64,000 bases of DNA from Lachnoclostridium sp. Marseille-P6806 (GTDB lineage: Bacteria; Bacillota; Clostridia; Lachnospirales; Lachnospiraceae): the NCBI RefSeq assembly GCF_900625025.1, contig NZ_LR130576.1, forward strand, positions 243,319-307,318. Reading direction: 5' to 3'. The translations under genes and the position numbers were made by a program. How positions within the stretch are numbered: position 1 is the first letter of the stretch; each line of letters opens with the position of its first letter. Below, one piece after another: positions 47,501 to 53,573 of the stretch. The notes beneath the pieces were generated by a model. It was given only the letters and a program-made list of their open reading frames with translations. It had not been told where the DNA came from and did not search any database.

Positions 47501-49506
47501 TCGGCCTCCTCCGCCTCGATATCCGCGAGATAGCGTACGAGCTGGCGATTATCCCCAGCCTTGATCTTCTCGCCGCTTAGCGCCCTCGCAGACAGCCTGT
47601 CAGCAAGGCCTCGGGCCTCTGTCGCCGCGTTGTAAGCCTTGTCGCTTGCATAATCACTCCGGTCGCCGCTAAGCCCCTGCACAGAGGAATAGTCCCCGCT
47701 GCCGAACTGCTCCCGCGCCGCCCGATTAACCGCCGCGGAGTTATAGGCGAGCGCCTGACCGGCCGCGAAGCCACCGGCGACAGCACCGCCCAGCGCATCC
47801 AACGCGGTGTCTTTAAGCCAGTCGTTGGTCGCCATTTTGAGCGCCGTCTTCTCATCGTATTTTTTGCGATACTCCGCGACACTCTGATCGAACGCCGAAT
47901 TATCCCCGTTGATCGCCTTATCCGCGATCCAGTTAAGGACATCCGCCTCCGCCTCTTCTGCACCCTCCATACCGCTTTGCACAAGGAAATCCGAAACTGC
48001 GCTGAGCGCTGTTGACGGTTTGCCGGAACGGGCAACCTCGTACCATTTGTCATTCGGGAGCAGCTCCGTCGCCATTTCCACAAGACCCGCGACGTTTGCA
48101 TACTCCTTTGCTTTACTTTCACTGAGACCTCTTGCCAGTCCATCCTGCAAAGCACTGGCCCGTGCCGATGCACCGAACTGCGGAAGCGTTGCAAGGTTCA
48201 TTACACCCTTACTCATCCCCGCCGACGCACCGGCCTGTGCCGCCGCCCCCGCAAACGCCGAACCGATCGCGCGGCCATACATCGATTCTGCAACGGAAAC
48301 ACCCGTGTTATAAGCCCACTTCGCCGCGTCCCCAGCGTTCTCTCCGTATTTGTTCCCGAAGTAGTCACTGAGATTCTCACCGGTTACGGCCTGCGCGTTG
48401 CGGCCAAAATTAAATATTCGGTACGCCTCGCTGTTCGTATTGATCGGCGAATCCTTATCGGCGTAAAAAAGCTGGTTGAAATCTTCGGCGAACGTTGCCC
48501 CACCGGCAACCGGAGACATGATCACCTTTGCGCCGGTAACTCCTGTCCCATAGGCGACGTTGTGCAGTTTGCTGTCGGTGTTCTCCTGCCGGTTCATCCG
48601 CTCGATTTCACGGTTGTTCCAGTTGTAGCCATAAATATATTTGGCATATTGGAGTGTCTTCTTAAACTCCTCCTCGCTCTGCCCCGTGGAAGAAAGGAAC
48701 GCTTCCTTGTTTCTTTTAGCCTCTTCCTGCGCCTCCGGGTCCACGTGGCCGTTACGTACCTCGACATTTTTGCTGTTGATATAGTCCAGCAGATACCTTT
48801 TTTGTTCCCTGCTGTACTGGCCGAGGACATCCGAATCAAACTCAAGTTCTTCTTGCTGGGTCCGCTTTTTCCCGTTACGGTCTAGAAGTGTATCGATCTG
48901 ATGATCCGTGAGCCCGGTCTGCCTCAGTTTCTGGCGATACTCTGCTATGGGCTTCTGCACATCGCTTTGCGCGTAAGCAGCATACGCCGCAGGCGCAGAA
49001 TTATCACGGACATCCTGCGCACCTCGAAGCCGCTTCAGAAGATCATCTTGTTCTTTCGTAACGTTATTCCGGTAATCCGCTTCCCACTTCGCCCGCGTCA
49101 TACCGTCTTCGGGCGCGTCATAATCAAGGAGCGACGCCTGATCTTGTCTAGCCTCTCTCGCCGCTGCACCGTACCAGTTGCGGAAACCGTCAACCGGGTC
49201 TTTGCTGTTCCCAAGGCTCCCAAAATACGCGGCCTTTGCCGCTTTGATACGATGCGCTTCTTGCTCTGCAGCCCACTGCGGGGATTCCACGCCGGGCCCA
49301 GGCCCTTGCGTCTGGTTGAGCTCCATCTGATGCTCAACGTATTGATCGTGATTTAACTCTGACTGACGCTCCCTATACGCAAGCAACGCCCGCTGCGTGC
49401 GCTGATCACTGTGCCGCTTCTTCTTCTCAAACTCATCTGCTTCATCTGTATTCGCTGCGTGCGCCCTGATCTGACGCATCAGCTTTTCGCTGAAATATGC
49501 ACTCAT
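38542..49506 (-). CDS. Giant polyvalent phage virion protein (3,654 residues)
   Basis: One uninterrupted frame of 10.9 kb. It starts with charged helices, followed by Gly/Ala-rich hydrophobic patches (about 405-430 and 570-590). Near 1045 is TIFHEGFGEV, a degenerate metalloprotease-like motif. At about 1208-1386 and 1985-2120 are modules resembling the phage Barnase-EndoU-ColicinE5/D-RelE-like nucleases (YSLIVDGEKAVIDVSG; FDKIWVLDRKTSFISNSDG). At about 1450-1545 is the LIAVHNLSEEQ/LGGFPSPSIAI module often found in large polyvalent proteins. At 2400-2500 is a very basic coiled coil. Near the end is a membrane-like segment (about 3240-3265) and three helical repeats (YKDSYVQA, YKDAYIKA, YKATYINL). 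It is probably packaged and ejected with the DNA, delivering effectors. No polymerase motif is seen. Confidence 0.8.
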   Translation of the reverse strand: MSAYFSEKLMRQIRAHAANTDEADEFEKKKRHSDQRTQRALLAYRERQSELNHDQYVEHQMELNQTQGPGPGVESPQWAAEQEAHRIKAAKAAYFGSLGNSKDPVDGFRNWYGAAAREARQDQASLLDYDAPEDGMTRAKWEADYRNNVTKEQDDLLKRLRGAQDVRDNSAPAAYAAYAQSDVQKPIAEYRQKLRQTGLTDHQIDTLLDRNGKKRTQQEELEFDSDVLGQYSREQKRYLLDYINSKNVEVRNGHVDPEAQEEAKRNKEAFLSSTGQSEEEFKKTLQYAKYIYGYNWNNREIERMNRQENTDSKLHNVAYGTGVTGAKVIMSPVAGGATFAEDFNQLFYADKDSPINTNSEAYRIFNFGRNAQAVTGENLSDYFGNKYGENAGDAAKWAYNTGVSVAESMYGRAIGSAFAGAAAQAGASAGMSKGVMNLATLPQFGASARASALQDGLARGLSESKAKEYANVAGLVEMATELLPNDKWYEVARSGKPSTALSAVSDFLVQSGMEGAEEAEADVLNWIADKAINGDNSAFDQSVAEYRKKYDEKTALKMATNDWLKDTALDALGGAVAGGFAAGQALAYNSAAVNRAAREQFGSGDYSSVQGLSGDRSDYASDKAYNAATEARGLADRLSARALSGEKIKAGDNRQLVRYLADIEAEEAENYAGMTKAQRAEVQNEQNAYAARRFENQLVPEALQTKAENYSAERGYKDMLEAAKTGSAEGFSNAYQRLKNSTSATARKNADHYFDLLSDMAAANGASRADMESGKMSLSEAYLRGARGEETAAPMLSSRKAAYNEGRVQFIKDSASRSVSDAGTVRDAEARVRGGGAAKITGISSVSLADGVHRVIKLATSDGREIAYSDASFADAAVQKLYGYAAEQGTVETMNAYLDHYKSGTPVGQYNNAFSRYYSQGAAGTRDFDTLYNADQYGYKAFMNKGELRAIYELGAQETSRQALVDAVRQGKSIARRGSGMVTDNRRNTKDNSYMPLVNGLAKALRVDVVLSDDMSSGINGSFDRAMQRITLNTGNTEHLYNTIFHEGFGEVMQAHNAAGAQRVRNAVLLYIADTYGADQLTAIGKKYQAAYNDVEGTKTFHDALGEAVNDSIAGLFTSKEGIHDLNTWMQKKYTPEKSRGILGDIANYFGNIARSIRNAIKNGELSGTSRRTAEMAENRAREIRQMILDEMDTAIENAKNAEVGTGTMADKRYSLIVDGEKAVIDVSGDFATDENGRVIPVILGRSFSTAKIRSDARSIQKYVKGELLKLTGNSYVIKDNGNRVYIDTDFAREYTGSNDTYLARPSEKAAKFNAHTGIPSIIENAQMRSWERNKEAKHSKDAKRGWNYYDVLFLIEDNGQYAAYMGVLNDRLDADGKEYVYDITRIQKAPVTQVTDETVLDTQPELSKNNIHSFDGKSNPSAGNHLLSTSEAVRNAEEVIQSIPKAGKRFSLDVGVQQKGNLIAVHNLSEEQFMSDIELGGFPSPSIAIIRAGMEHSKYGDISVLFHKDTVDPAKRNNCVYGGDAYTPTFPTIEYEVKDDARYEIANKMSADMSGMVPTYLIQEAKRFNSVRASDIASQGLDALVVEARGNFGIKAAYLAAKGIEVSDNIKEVSNEKYSADNVRKYDAMRDALKDIRLEDVNADKYLTVGEKKAKYGDVMKRAYYDYAKIFPEAKAKRVMQYADRPFGFSSMFDSLKNALDYYENGNQTHTEKVRDHAAIQADINAKIDNLDDLTAWLKQTYSAMVGKSGIRTDKDPFDAAGNRRSFRALHLPVTLNNLVKVMNADAAKGNGAIGDAVIFSMATRNFDSIEDMRSHEEQLKQLSDEEYADAKKKISDKFYNIAKRISREDDIYSASKGIGDAYNRYPNDPEKIEKYLKNEYATHPYVGVGRDIIRLANEVANMPTGYFEAKPMRSVMLDEIARVIAPDSVSDSFKDALDERGIRYELYPAGDEAARAEAVNEVEDIRFSVSVDPVLSKMYKEIESGKYSGKSFYDFDESVPNEIIDYVNRTLRIDISKYGNEITVDAIRHIINEHGANGKTDHSMKNPDDLARIKYVVNNFDKIWVLDRKTSFISNSDGMPASMIKLQKRIGDGYFYVVEAVADRSRKKIDIVSAYINKTDASLQASPAEAGSLYARSAPVSDASINTIKSHTENVNMTDLRRSLSFFDEISDGDGAELSRYETMFTSDADMQQSFDTSVPILEEGAEALKDIPVSKSAARRAATEIIRETGSGYRVSELSGNLEKVFAYMKQAKNVDYGDMLRVLTEVAQPVIDHTQSMIGQEEYDGFREALGSYTVKLNAEQLQNVRAQYGSLSAFRRVVPGLRIDQKNGMPLDRAFTELAELSYGVMDADVNAGDQPVVLADAMETLRPRAANDYGADNEQAAYDTALKIVERYFEETGRETADKKAKERLWKAKEKMKQRSRKYRADLRARYTERLAKSRRQIAEKYQGRLSDLREQKNGKYREDMARLRAQNRQRNQRAAENRRVRHEQDMITRRWGELFERLDNPTDNKHVPKGIERFAAELLDSIDISRPYIRETRDGRFRLRYLFTKDTAGHPVYSTREFGSREEALAAYHRAMEQGLGTQAQRTIAERMARVRAMYEQAQSGKVAPDMDENFLNLLDEELLDDIDALMKDKTSVSISTLSSADLHTVSQILRNVTSAMNNYGRMLTDHSVQYEDIAEQYHSYVKVHRERLHRNKAGVLESGANFLELTNATPDTYFHAMGEGGKATYDILLRAQSQKIKDVREAAEFMYGDRKKRHGAYVDGVMAGVRFSELAKWTGEKAELHRFNGGYGSIQLTTAQIMGLYELEKRQQAMLHTQGGIVADDIRRRFGKVISQDAQFFTAEEISSITGTLTAEQKRIADAMQQFMAKNAAAWGNEASEALYGYDKFGEADYYPISVDKTTVRLSNNNANNRGLINAVKNMGMTKKTVPNANNPLVVRDIFEVFSQHVSDMATYNAYAPALQDVLGVYNHKTIEKVADGAFLRQVTVKGDIEKIYGKKGTEYFEKLIGDLNANERSEHEEAPLSTLTSKYKAAAIAGNARVVFQQPTAWFRAGVVEDYNKLAKGFLPNAAADQMREETSALCWAKSNGNVDGVITQSMKQQITGLESTQDRVVNATMYLAGKADDITWANLYRGEYGIVEGEFKKAGKATVQGGTYTQEFADAVNARFENLVSKTQVIDTTLFRSQFMRSGDQMDRYFSAFMAEPTKTYNMLLQKWMDVQHDGLSKKTAAGFARAVFVHTVTSLMTAGAAAIQDAFRNDDDETKWLDVFLQYWRSNFLDNLNPLTMIPRIKTFWDMIGSAVEGNKFQNSNAPFDIQAVQRMLSSMTQIKEYVEKTSSGERAKLEPYGVLYSSSQIISLATGIPFANVTREFRAVYNEINDLWGGRNLFKTTSEAKNMYKQMVLNSVETGEDVEEALDAYIEYGGKTSGIKSKLSEAYKDSYVQAAINGDTEAMEKIREDTEKIYTAIAEADDKEYDAEEMFGGWISDYISDTYKDAYIKAFESGSKSEMEEISRNVESLMTKISEDKGKTAESKLSGWIKDSPKGEAAKKAVFGAVTQGGSYKDYIEKAVRYGYTHKGLQQSLTEEYKATYINLLRTNRSEAMKMENRLAEMYAYLSDRQGTNKKMTHAEKVRHYRNVIRDWAK

Positions 49507-49518
49507 TCTATGCCCCCA

Positions 49519-50898
49519 TTAGCCCCTGATTCTGCTGTTCGACTTTTCTTTCTGCGCGTCTTCCCAAATCTTGAGGTAATACTGCACGTCGCCCTTATTC
49601 ATCTTTTGGTCGTAATACTGCTCATCCAAATATTGATAGAGCTGTTCTTCTGTCATTCCGTCAATCGCCCACTGAGTATTTTTCCTGCGCGTAACGTCTT
49701 TGACTGCATTGGAAAGCTTCGAATAAGAAATTTTCCCATTCTCCGTTGCTCTGCCCTTCTGATCGTCGGTATAGTTCCCAAAGGCATCCGTTTTATACCA
49801 CATCCCATAATCCCCATTGCCGTTTGAGATTTTGCCTGCGAGTTTCCCGCTGACGCTTTTGCCGCTTCCAGAGCCGCTTCCGCTCGACCAACTATTGGAC
49901 GTCGTATTGGATTCCGCCTGCGTGCGCGAAAGGCTGTTCTGCAGCGTGTTGGACTGGCTGTTGCTCCAATTGCTGCTGTTCGTTTCCGACTGGCTTCTCT
50001 CCCAGCCCCGCGTGTTCGACACACTGTTCGTCGTGCTCCAGTTCCTTTCATTGGTTTCCGAAGCATTAGACGTCTCCGCGGAGCGTTCTTTCCAGTATTC
50101 ATCGTTCCAGAAATTGCGGTTGTCCGAATACTTGTTGTAATCAAAGTTTCTTTCATCCATGTACTGGTTCTGCAGGAATCCGCGGTCGCTCTGCCAGTCG
50201 CCCACGCGGTCGCGGTATTCGCCGTACTCGTTCTGGTACGCCGAATTTGTGAGGTTATATTTGTCTTTCAAATCCTGCTGTTCCTGCCGGTACTCCTCGT
50301 ACGCCTGCTGCCGGAGCGCGGGAATCTGCGACGCAAGATTCTGCAAATACTGCTGATACTGCTGCTGGCCGGCCGTCTGCGCCCACGAATTGGCATAGCC
50401 CCCCGTAAGCGCGGCGGACTGCCCGATGGTGTTCTGCATCGCGGTCTTCCCGTTCCGGCCATACTCGTCTTTAAGGAGCCTGTACATGGCGTCTTTATTG
50501 AAGTTATAGGAGAACTTCTCCGCGCCCATGATCTTGTCATACATATCATCGAGCCGCTGCTTGTACTGGCTGTTAAACGTCGGGCGATTATTCAGCGTGT
50601 CCTGCAGGCGCTGGTACGTCTGCTGCACCTGACCGCTTGTCTGGTAGTTCTGCAGGGCCTCCGTCCGCTGTGCCGCCGTATTCTCGTCCACCTGCCCGGA
50701 AAGCCACGATTTACCGAACGTATTCGACTGCGACCCGCCTGTGGTTTCCGAGTGCGTATTCGTCGTGCTGCCGTACTCCGACGCGGTATTCATAATCGAA
50801 TGACCGCCGCCGGTCTGCTGCGATACGGTCGCAGAGTTCATGCTGCTTTCTGTCTGAGATTTTTGCTTTGTCGTAGAATTGGATTTCGTAGAAGCCAT
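49519..50898 (-). CDS. Ser/Asn/Gln-rich phage virion protein
   Basis: A 459-residue protein with no family I can name. Residues 1-95 are Ser/Thr/Asn/Gln-rich. Residues 95-260 are helical and Gln/Tyr-rich (QQTYQRLQDTLNNRPTFN, YQQYLQNLASQIPALRQQAY). Residues 270-370 are again low-complexity with repeated SNSN/WS patterns, ending in a Ser-Gly run. The last 90 residues are charged and globular. It precedes the giant protein gene by 12 bases, so the two are made together, and an internal or ejected virion protein is likely. The start at 50,898 follows AGGGGGCAGCT. Confidence 0.7.
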   Translation of the reverse strand: MASTKSNSTTKQKSQTESSMNSATVSQQTGGGHSIMNTASEYGSTTNTHSETTGGSQSNTFGKSWLSGQVDENTAAQRTEALQNYQTSGQVQQTYQRLQDTLNNRPTFNSQYKQRLDDMYDKIMGAEKFSYNFNKDAMYRLLKDEYGRNGKTAMQNTIGQSAALTGGYANSWAQTAGQQQYQQYLQNLASQIPALRQQAYEEYRQEQQDLKDKYNLTNSAYQNEYGEYRDRVGDWQSDRGFLQNQYMDERNFDYNKYSDNRNFWNDEYWKERSAETSNASETNERNWSTTNSVSNTRGWERSQSETNSSNWSNSQSNTLQNSLSRTQAESNTTSNSWSSGSGSGSGKSVSGKLAGKISNGNGDYGMWYKTDAFGNYTDDQKGRATENGKISYSKLSNAVKDVTRRKNTQWAIDGMTEEQLYQYLDEQYYDQKMNKGDVQYYLKIWEDAQKEKSNSRIRG

Positions 50899-51021
50899 AG
50901 CTGCCCCCTTTTTGCAGAATTTACGTCCTCTAAATCGTATGAAATGAAAAGACGAAAACATAGGGCACCCCCGAGGGCATGAAAAAAGCACCGCCGAAGC
51001 GATGCCGCATTATGAATTATA

Positions 51022-51045
51022 GGAGGAGCTTCGGCTCCTCCTTTT
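51022..51045 (+). terminator. UUCG-capped hairpin with T run, pointing against the phage genes
   Basis: GGAGGAGC-TTCG-GCTCCTCC followed by TTTT on the plus strand. All genes around it run on the minus strand, where only A residues precede and TATAATTC follows. It sits exactly between the acyltransferase cargo gene and the virion gene. Confidence 0.6.
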
Positions 51046-51072
51046 CGTTTCATTTCTCAAAAAGACAGGCTT

Positions 51073-52155
51073 TCATCTCTGCACTTTCCACAGTCCATAC
51101 GATACCGCATACGTAACGCCGAGAATCAATGCGGCCGCAAACAGTGCCTCGTAAAGTCCCGTAATTCTCCGATACCACGTCAGATACAGAACAAGCGGAT
51201 AATGGATCAGAAATACATACATGGACAGCTCCCCGAGCCGAACAATGCTTTTCCTCTGAAAAAGCCGCAGCACACCGGCTCCTGCTGCAATTCCGCAGAA
51301 CAGCAAGCCTCCGAGCAGCAGATCAATGATATACGTTCGGCTGTACAGAATCGTATAGACCCGGTTTCTCATAAGAAACCATACGACCGAGAGCACGGCG
51401 GCTGCATTCCCTGCCACAGCCCCCATGCGAAAGCCTCTGTCCTCCGCAGCCAGCAGCGCGAGCACCATACCGAAAACAACGTAGAAAACCCGCCAATACG
51501 GAGAAGCATAACTGAGTTTATCAAAAAATGTCCGCATCTCAATCTGATGAAAGAGCCATCCGGCGCCGGATGCCGCAACAGGCAGAACAAACAGCGCCGC
51601 CATGATTCTTCTTTTCGTCGAAAGCATTCTTTTCAAGAGGCGAAGCAGAAACGGGCTGAACATATAAATGACGAACAGAGATGAAAGAAACCACGCAACG
51701 GAATTAAAGGAAGTAGAAAATTCAGACACAGCCGTCGCGGACTGCAGCATCGGCACCGCACTGACTGCCCATAGCAGCATATGAAGCGCCGAGCCGGCAA
51801 GCGTTTCGCCATGCTCAAAATATAAATCCCGAAAAGCGGCGGGGATGCACAACAGCATTGTCACAAGATACAGCGGATAAATTTTTCGCACATGCGCGGC
51901 TGCATAGCGCAAACCGCCCTTGATTCCGCGCGCTGCTTCCACGCGTCTCCCGTCCCGCAGATAGCTCCGCATCATCCCGAAGCCGGAGAGAATAAAGAAA
52001 TAATCCACTCCCGGCACCGCATTGTTAAGATACTGCGTATAGATTTCACCGCCGCGAATCCCACTGAAAAAGTTAAAGTGACTTATGACAATAACGAGAA
52101 TTGCAAAAAAACGCCCACCAGTGAGTCCGTCGATCTTTTCTTTCGTGTTAATCAT
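51073..52155 (-). CDS. Acyltransferase 3 family membrane protein (phage cargo gene)
   Basis: A 360-residue membrane enzyme that transfers acyl groups, usually acetyl, to surface sugars. About ten spans are visible, for example FAILVIVISHFNFFSGIRGG with the family histidine, VPGVDYFFILSGFGMMRSYL, VAWFLSSLFVIYMFSPFLLR, VFYVVFGMVLALLAA and LSMYVFLIHYPLVLYLTWY. It is a full-length member. Its ATG overlaps the end of the tail-fibre gene by eight bases, so it is coupled to a late structural gene. Modification of the host surface by such a gene can block further infection by the same kind of phage; this is inference. A broken near-copy lies at 34,402-35,249. Confidence 0.9.
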   Translation of the reverse strand: MINTKEKIDGLTGGRFFAILVIVISHFNFFSGIRGGEIYTQYLNNAVPGVDYFFILSGFGMMRSYLRDGRRVEAARGIKGGLRYAAAHVRKIYPLYLVTMLLCIPAAFRDLYFEHGETLAGSALHMLLWAVSAVPMLQSATAVSEFSTSFNSVAWFLSSLFVIYMFSPFLLRLLKRMLSTKRRIMAALFVLPVAASGAGWLFHQIEMRTFFDKLSYASPYWRVFYVVFGMVLALLAAEDRGFRMGAVAGNAAAVLSVVWFLMRNRVYTILYSRTYIIDLLLGGLLFCGIAAGAGVLRLFQRKSIVRLGELSMYVFLIHYPLVLYLTWYRRITGLYEALFAAALILGVTYAVSYGLWKVQR

Positions 52156-53413
52156 ATGATACTTTTGCGGCAAACACTGCACCGCCTCCCCATCCATTTC
52201 GCGTTACCGTAACCTGCTGACCATCCTGCAATTTGATAAGTTTTGAGAGGAATCCTCCCTCTGTCTGCACAAATGCATAAGAATCAGCATCCTGATTATA
52301 TGACCATCCACCACTCCCCATGAAACTTGATTGATCTATAACTGTACCAGTAGTAGAAATCCCAATATAACCACTGCCATTACTATATCCATTGTAACCT
52401 CCCACGGCAACAAAGACCGTCTCATCATGGCCGGAATTGTTTGAATATGTCCCCATTGCTTTTAAGACGACCGATGTCCCTACTGCGTCTCTGCCGGCCT
52501 GATACGCCGCGTCAATGTCCGCTTGTCCTTTAAAAGGGGTTACTGCATCCGCACCTGCCTTTATGTAGCCGTAGTTCCCCTCCGAATCTACGCCAAAGCG
52601 GAACGGAGGCTCCGCTGCCTGTGCACGGACCACCTCTGCATTGATCTTCGCATGGTTCTCCGCTTCTGCCGCCTGCGCGCGGCTCGTTTCTGCCGTGACT
52701 GCCTCCATTGCGGAAGCCTCGGCCGCCTGTGCGCGGGACACCTCTGCCGCAATGGCATCCGTGTTCCTATGGATCGCCGAGTTCATTGCCGAGGCGCTCT
52801 CCTCATGTCCGCTGATCCAGTCAGAAATTTCTCTCAGCGTGTCAAGGTTCTCCGGAGCATCCGCCACGACGGCCGCAATGCTGTCATGCACCGTCTTGCT
52901 GACGGAGCCTGTGCCAGAGCCGTTCAGCGTTTCGACAGCCGTTTTCAGTCCGGAAATATCGGATGCGTTCGTTGCGATGGAATCCTTATTCGCGGCAATC
53001 AGCAGCGTATTGTCCGCGATTGCCGTCGTGTGCATATCCAGCGTGCCACCCAGCGATTCCACGTCTGCCGTGTGCTGCACCCGCAGCGCAGATATATCGT
53101 CTGCATTGGCGCGCTCCGCCGTTTTCGCACGCAGCTGTTCCTGCTCGATCTTCCTGATGTACTCCGCCGCAACTCCGGTTTCGATCTGCTCCTGCAAAAG
53201 ATGCTCCACGCTATCCAGACGATAGCCGTGCGCGTTTGCCTGCAAATACAGCTCCCGCTCCTCTTTTTTCGCCCGGGCAATCTCATCCTCTGTCTGCTTC
53301 TTCGTCGCCGCAATCTCATCGGCATGATTCTGAATCAGCTCGTGCGCTTTCCGGTCCTTAAAGGCATATCGGACTCCATCGCGAACAACCTCACTGATGA
53401 TCTTTGTTATCAC
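52148..53413 (-). CDS. Phage tail fibre-like protein
   Basis: A 421-residue protein. The first 110 residues are charged coiled coil (ELIQNHADEIAATKKQTEDE). Residues 110-280 are Ala-rich helical repeats with phrases such as AEVSRAQAAEASAMEAVTAE and TSRAQAAEAENHAKINAEVV, typical of trimeric fibre shafts. The C-terminus is a Gly/Ser/Tyr-rich beta tip (VAVGGYNGYSNGSGYIGIST). The start is GTG at 53,413 after GGAGGAG. It is followed directly by the acyltransferase cargo gene. Confidence 0.8.
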   Translation of the reverse strand: MITKIISEVVRDGVRYAFKDRKAHELIQNHADEIAATKKQTEDEIARAKKEERELYLQANAHGYRLDSVEHLLQEQIETGVAAEYIRKIEQEQLRAKTAERANADDISALRVQHTADVESLGGTLDMHTTAIADNTLLIAANKDSIATNASDISGLKTAVETLNGSGTGSVSKTVHDSIAAVVADAPENLDTLREISDWISGHEESASAMNSAIHRNTDAIAAEVSRAQAAEASAMEAVTAETSRAQAAEAENHAKINAEVVRAQAAEPPFRFGVDSEGNYGYIKAGADAVTPFKGQADIDAAYQAGRDAVGTSVVLKAMGTYSNNSGHDETVFVAVGGYNGYSNGSGYIGISTTGTVIDQSSFMGSGGWSYNQDADSYAFVQTEGGFLSKLIKLQDGQQVTVTRNGWGGGAVFAAKVSYD

Positions 53414-53573
53414 TGTTTTTCTCCTCCGCTTTAAGCATGTGCAGAACATAGTTAAGTTTGTCGGTCGTTTCCGCCGCCCACGTGTCAAGAAGCGCGATAT
53501 TCTGCTCCGGCGTCGGCTTATTCAAGATCGGTTTCTCAAAAATGATATTCACCGTTTTCCTCGCTTTCTCCAT
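53391..53573 (-). CDS. Small phage protein (60 residues)
   Basis: A charged, soluble 60-residue protein (NIIFEKPILNKPTPEQNIAL, TTDKLNYVLHMLKAEEKNSD). It overlaps the tail-hub gene by 38 bases and the fibre gene by 23. Small proteins at this place in phage genomes often help fibre or hub assembly; none is recognised here. Confidence 0.6.
   Translation of the reverse strand: MEKARKTVNIIFEKPILNKPTPEQNIALLDTWAAETTDKLNYVLHMLKAEEKNSDNKDHQ

Noticed and set aside
38542..49506. Giant protein as an N4-type virion RNA polymerase
   Set aside because: The size and capsid type fit, but no T7-like polymerase motifs were recognised, and toxin-like modules occupy the middle.
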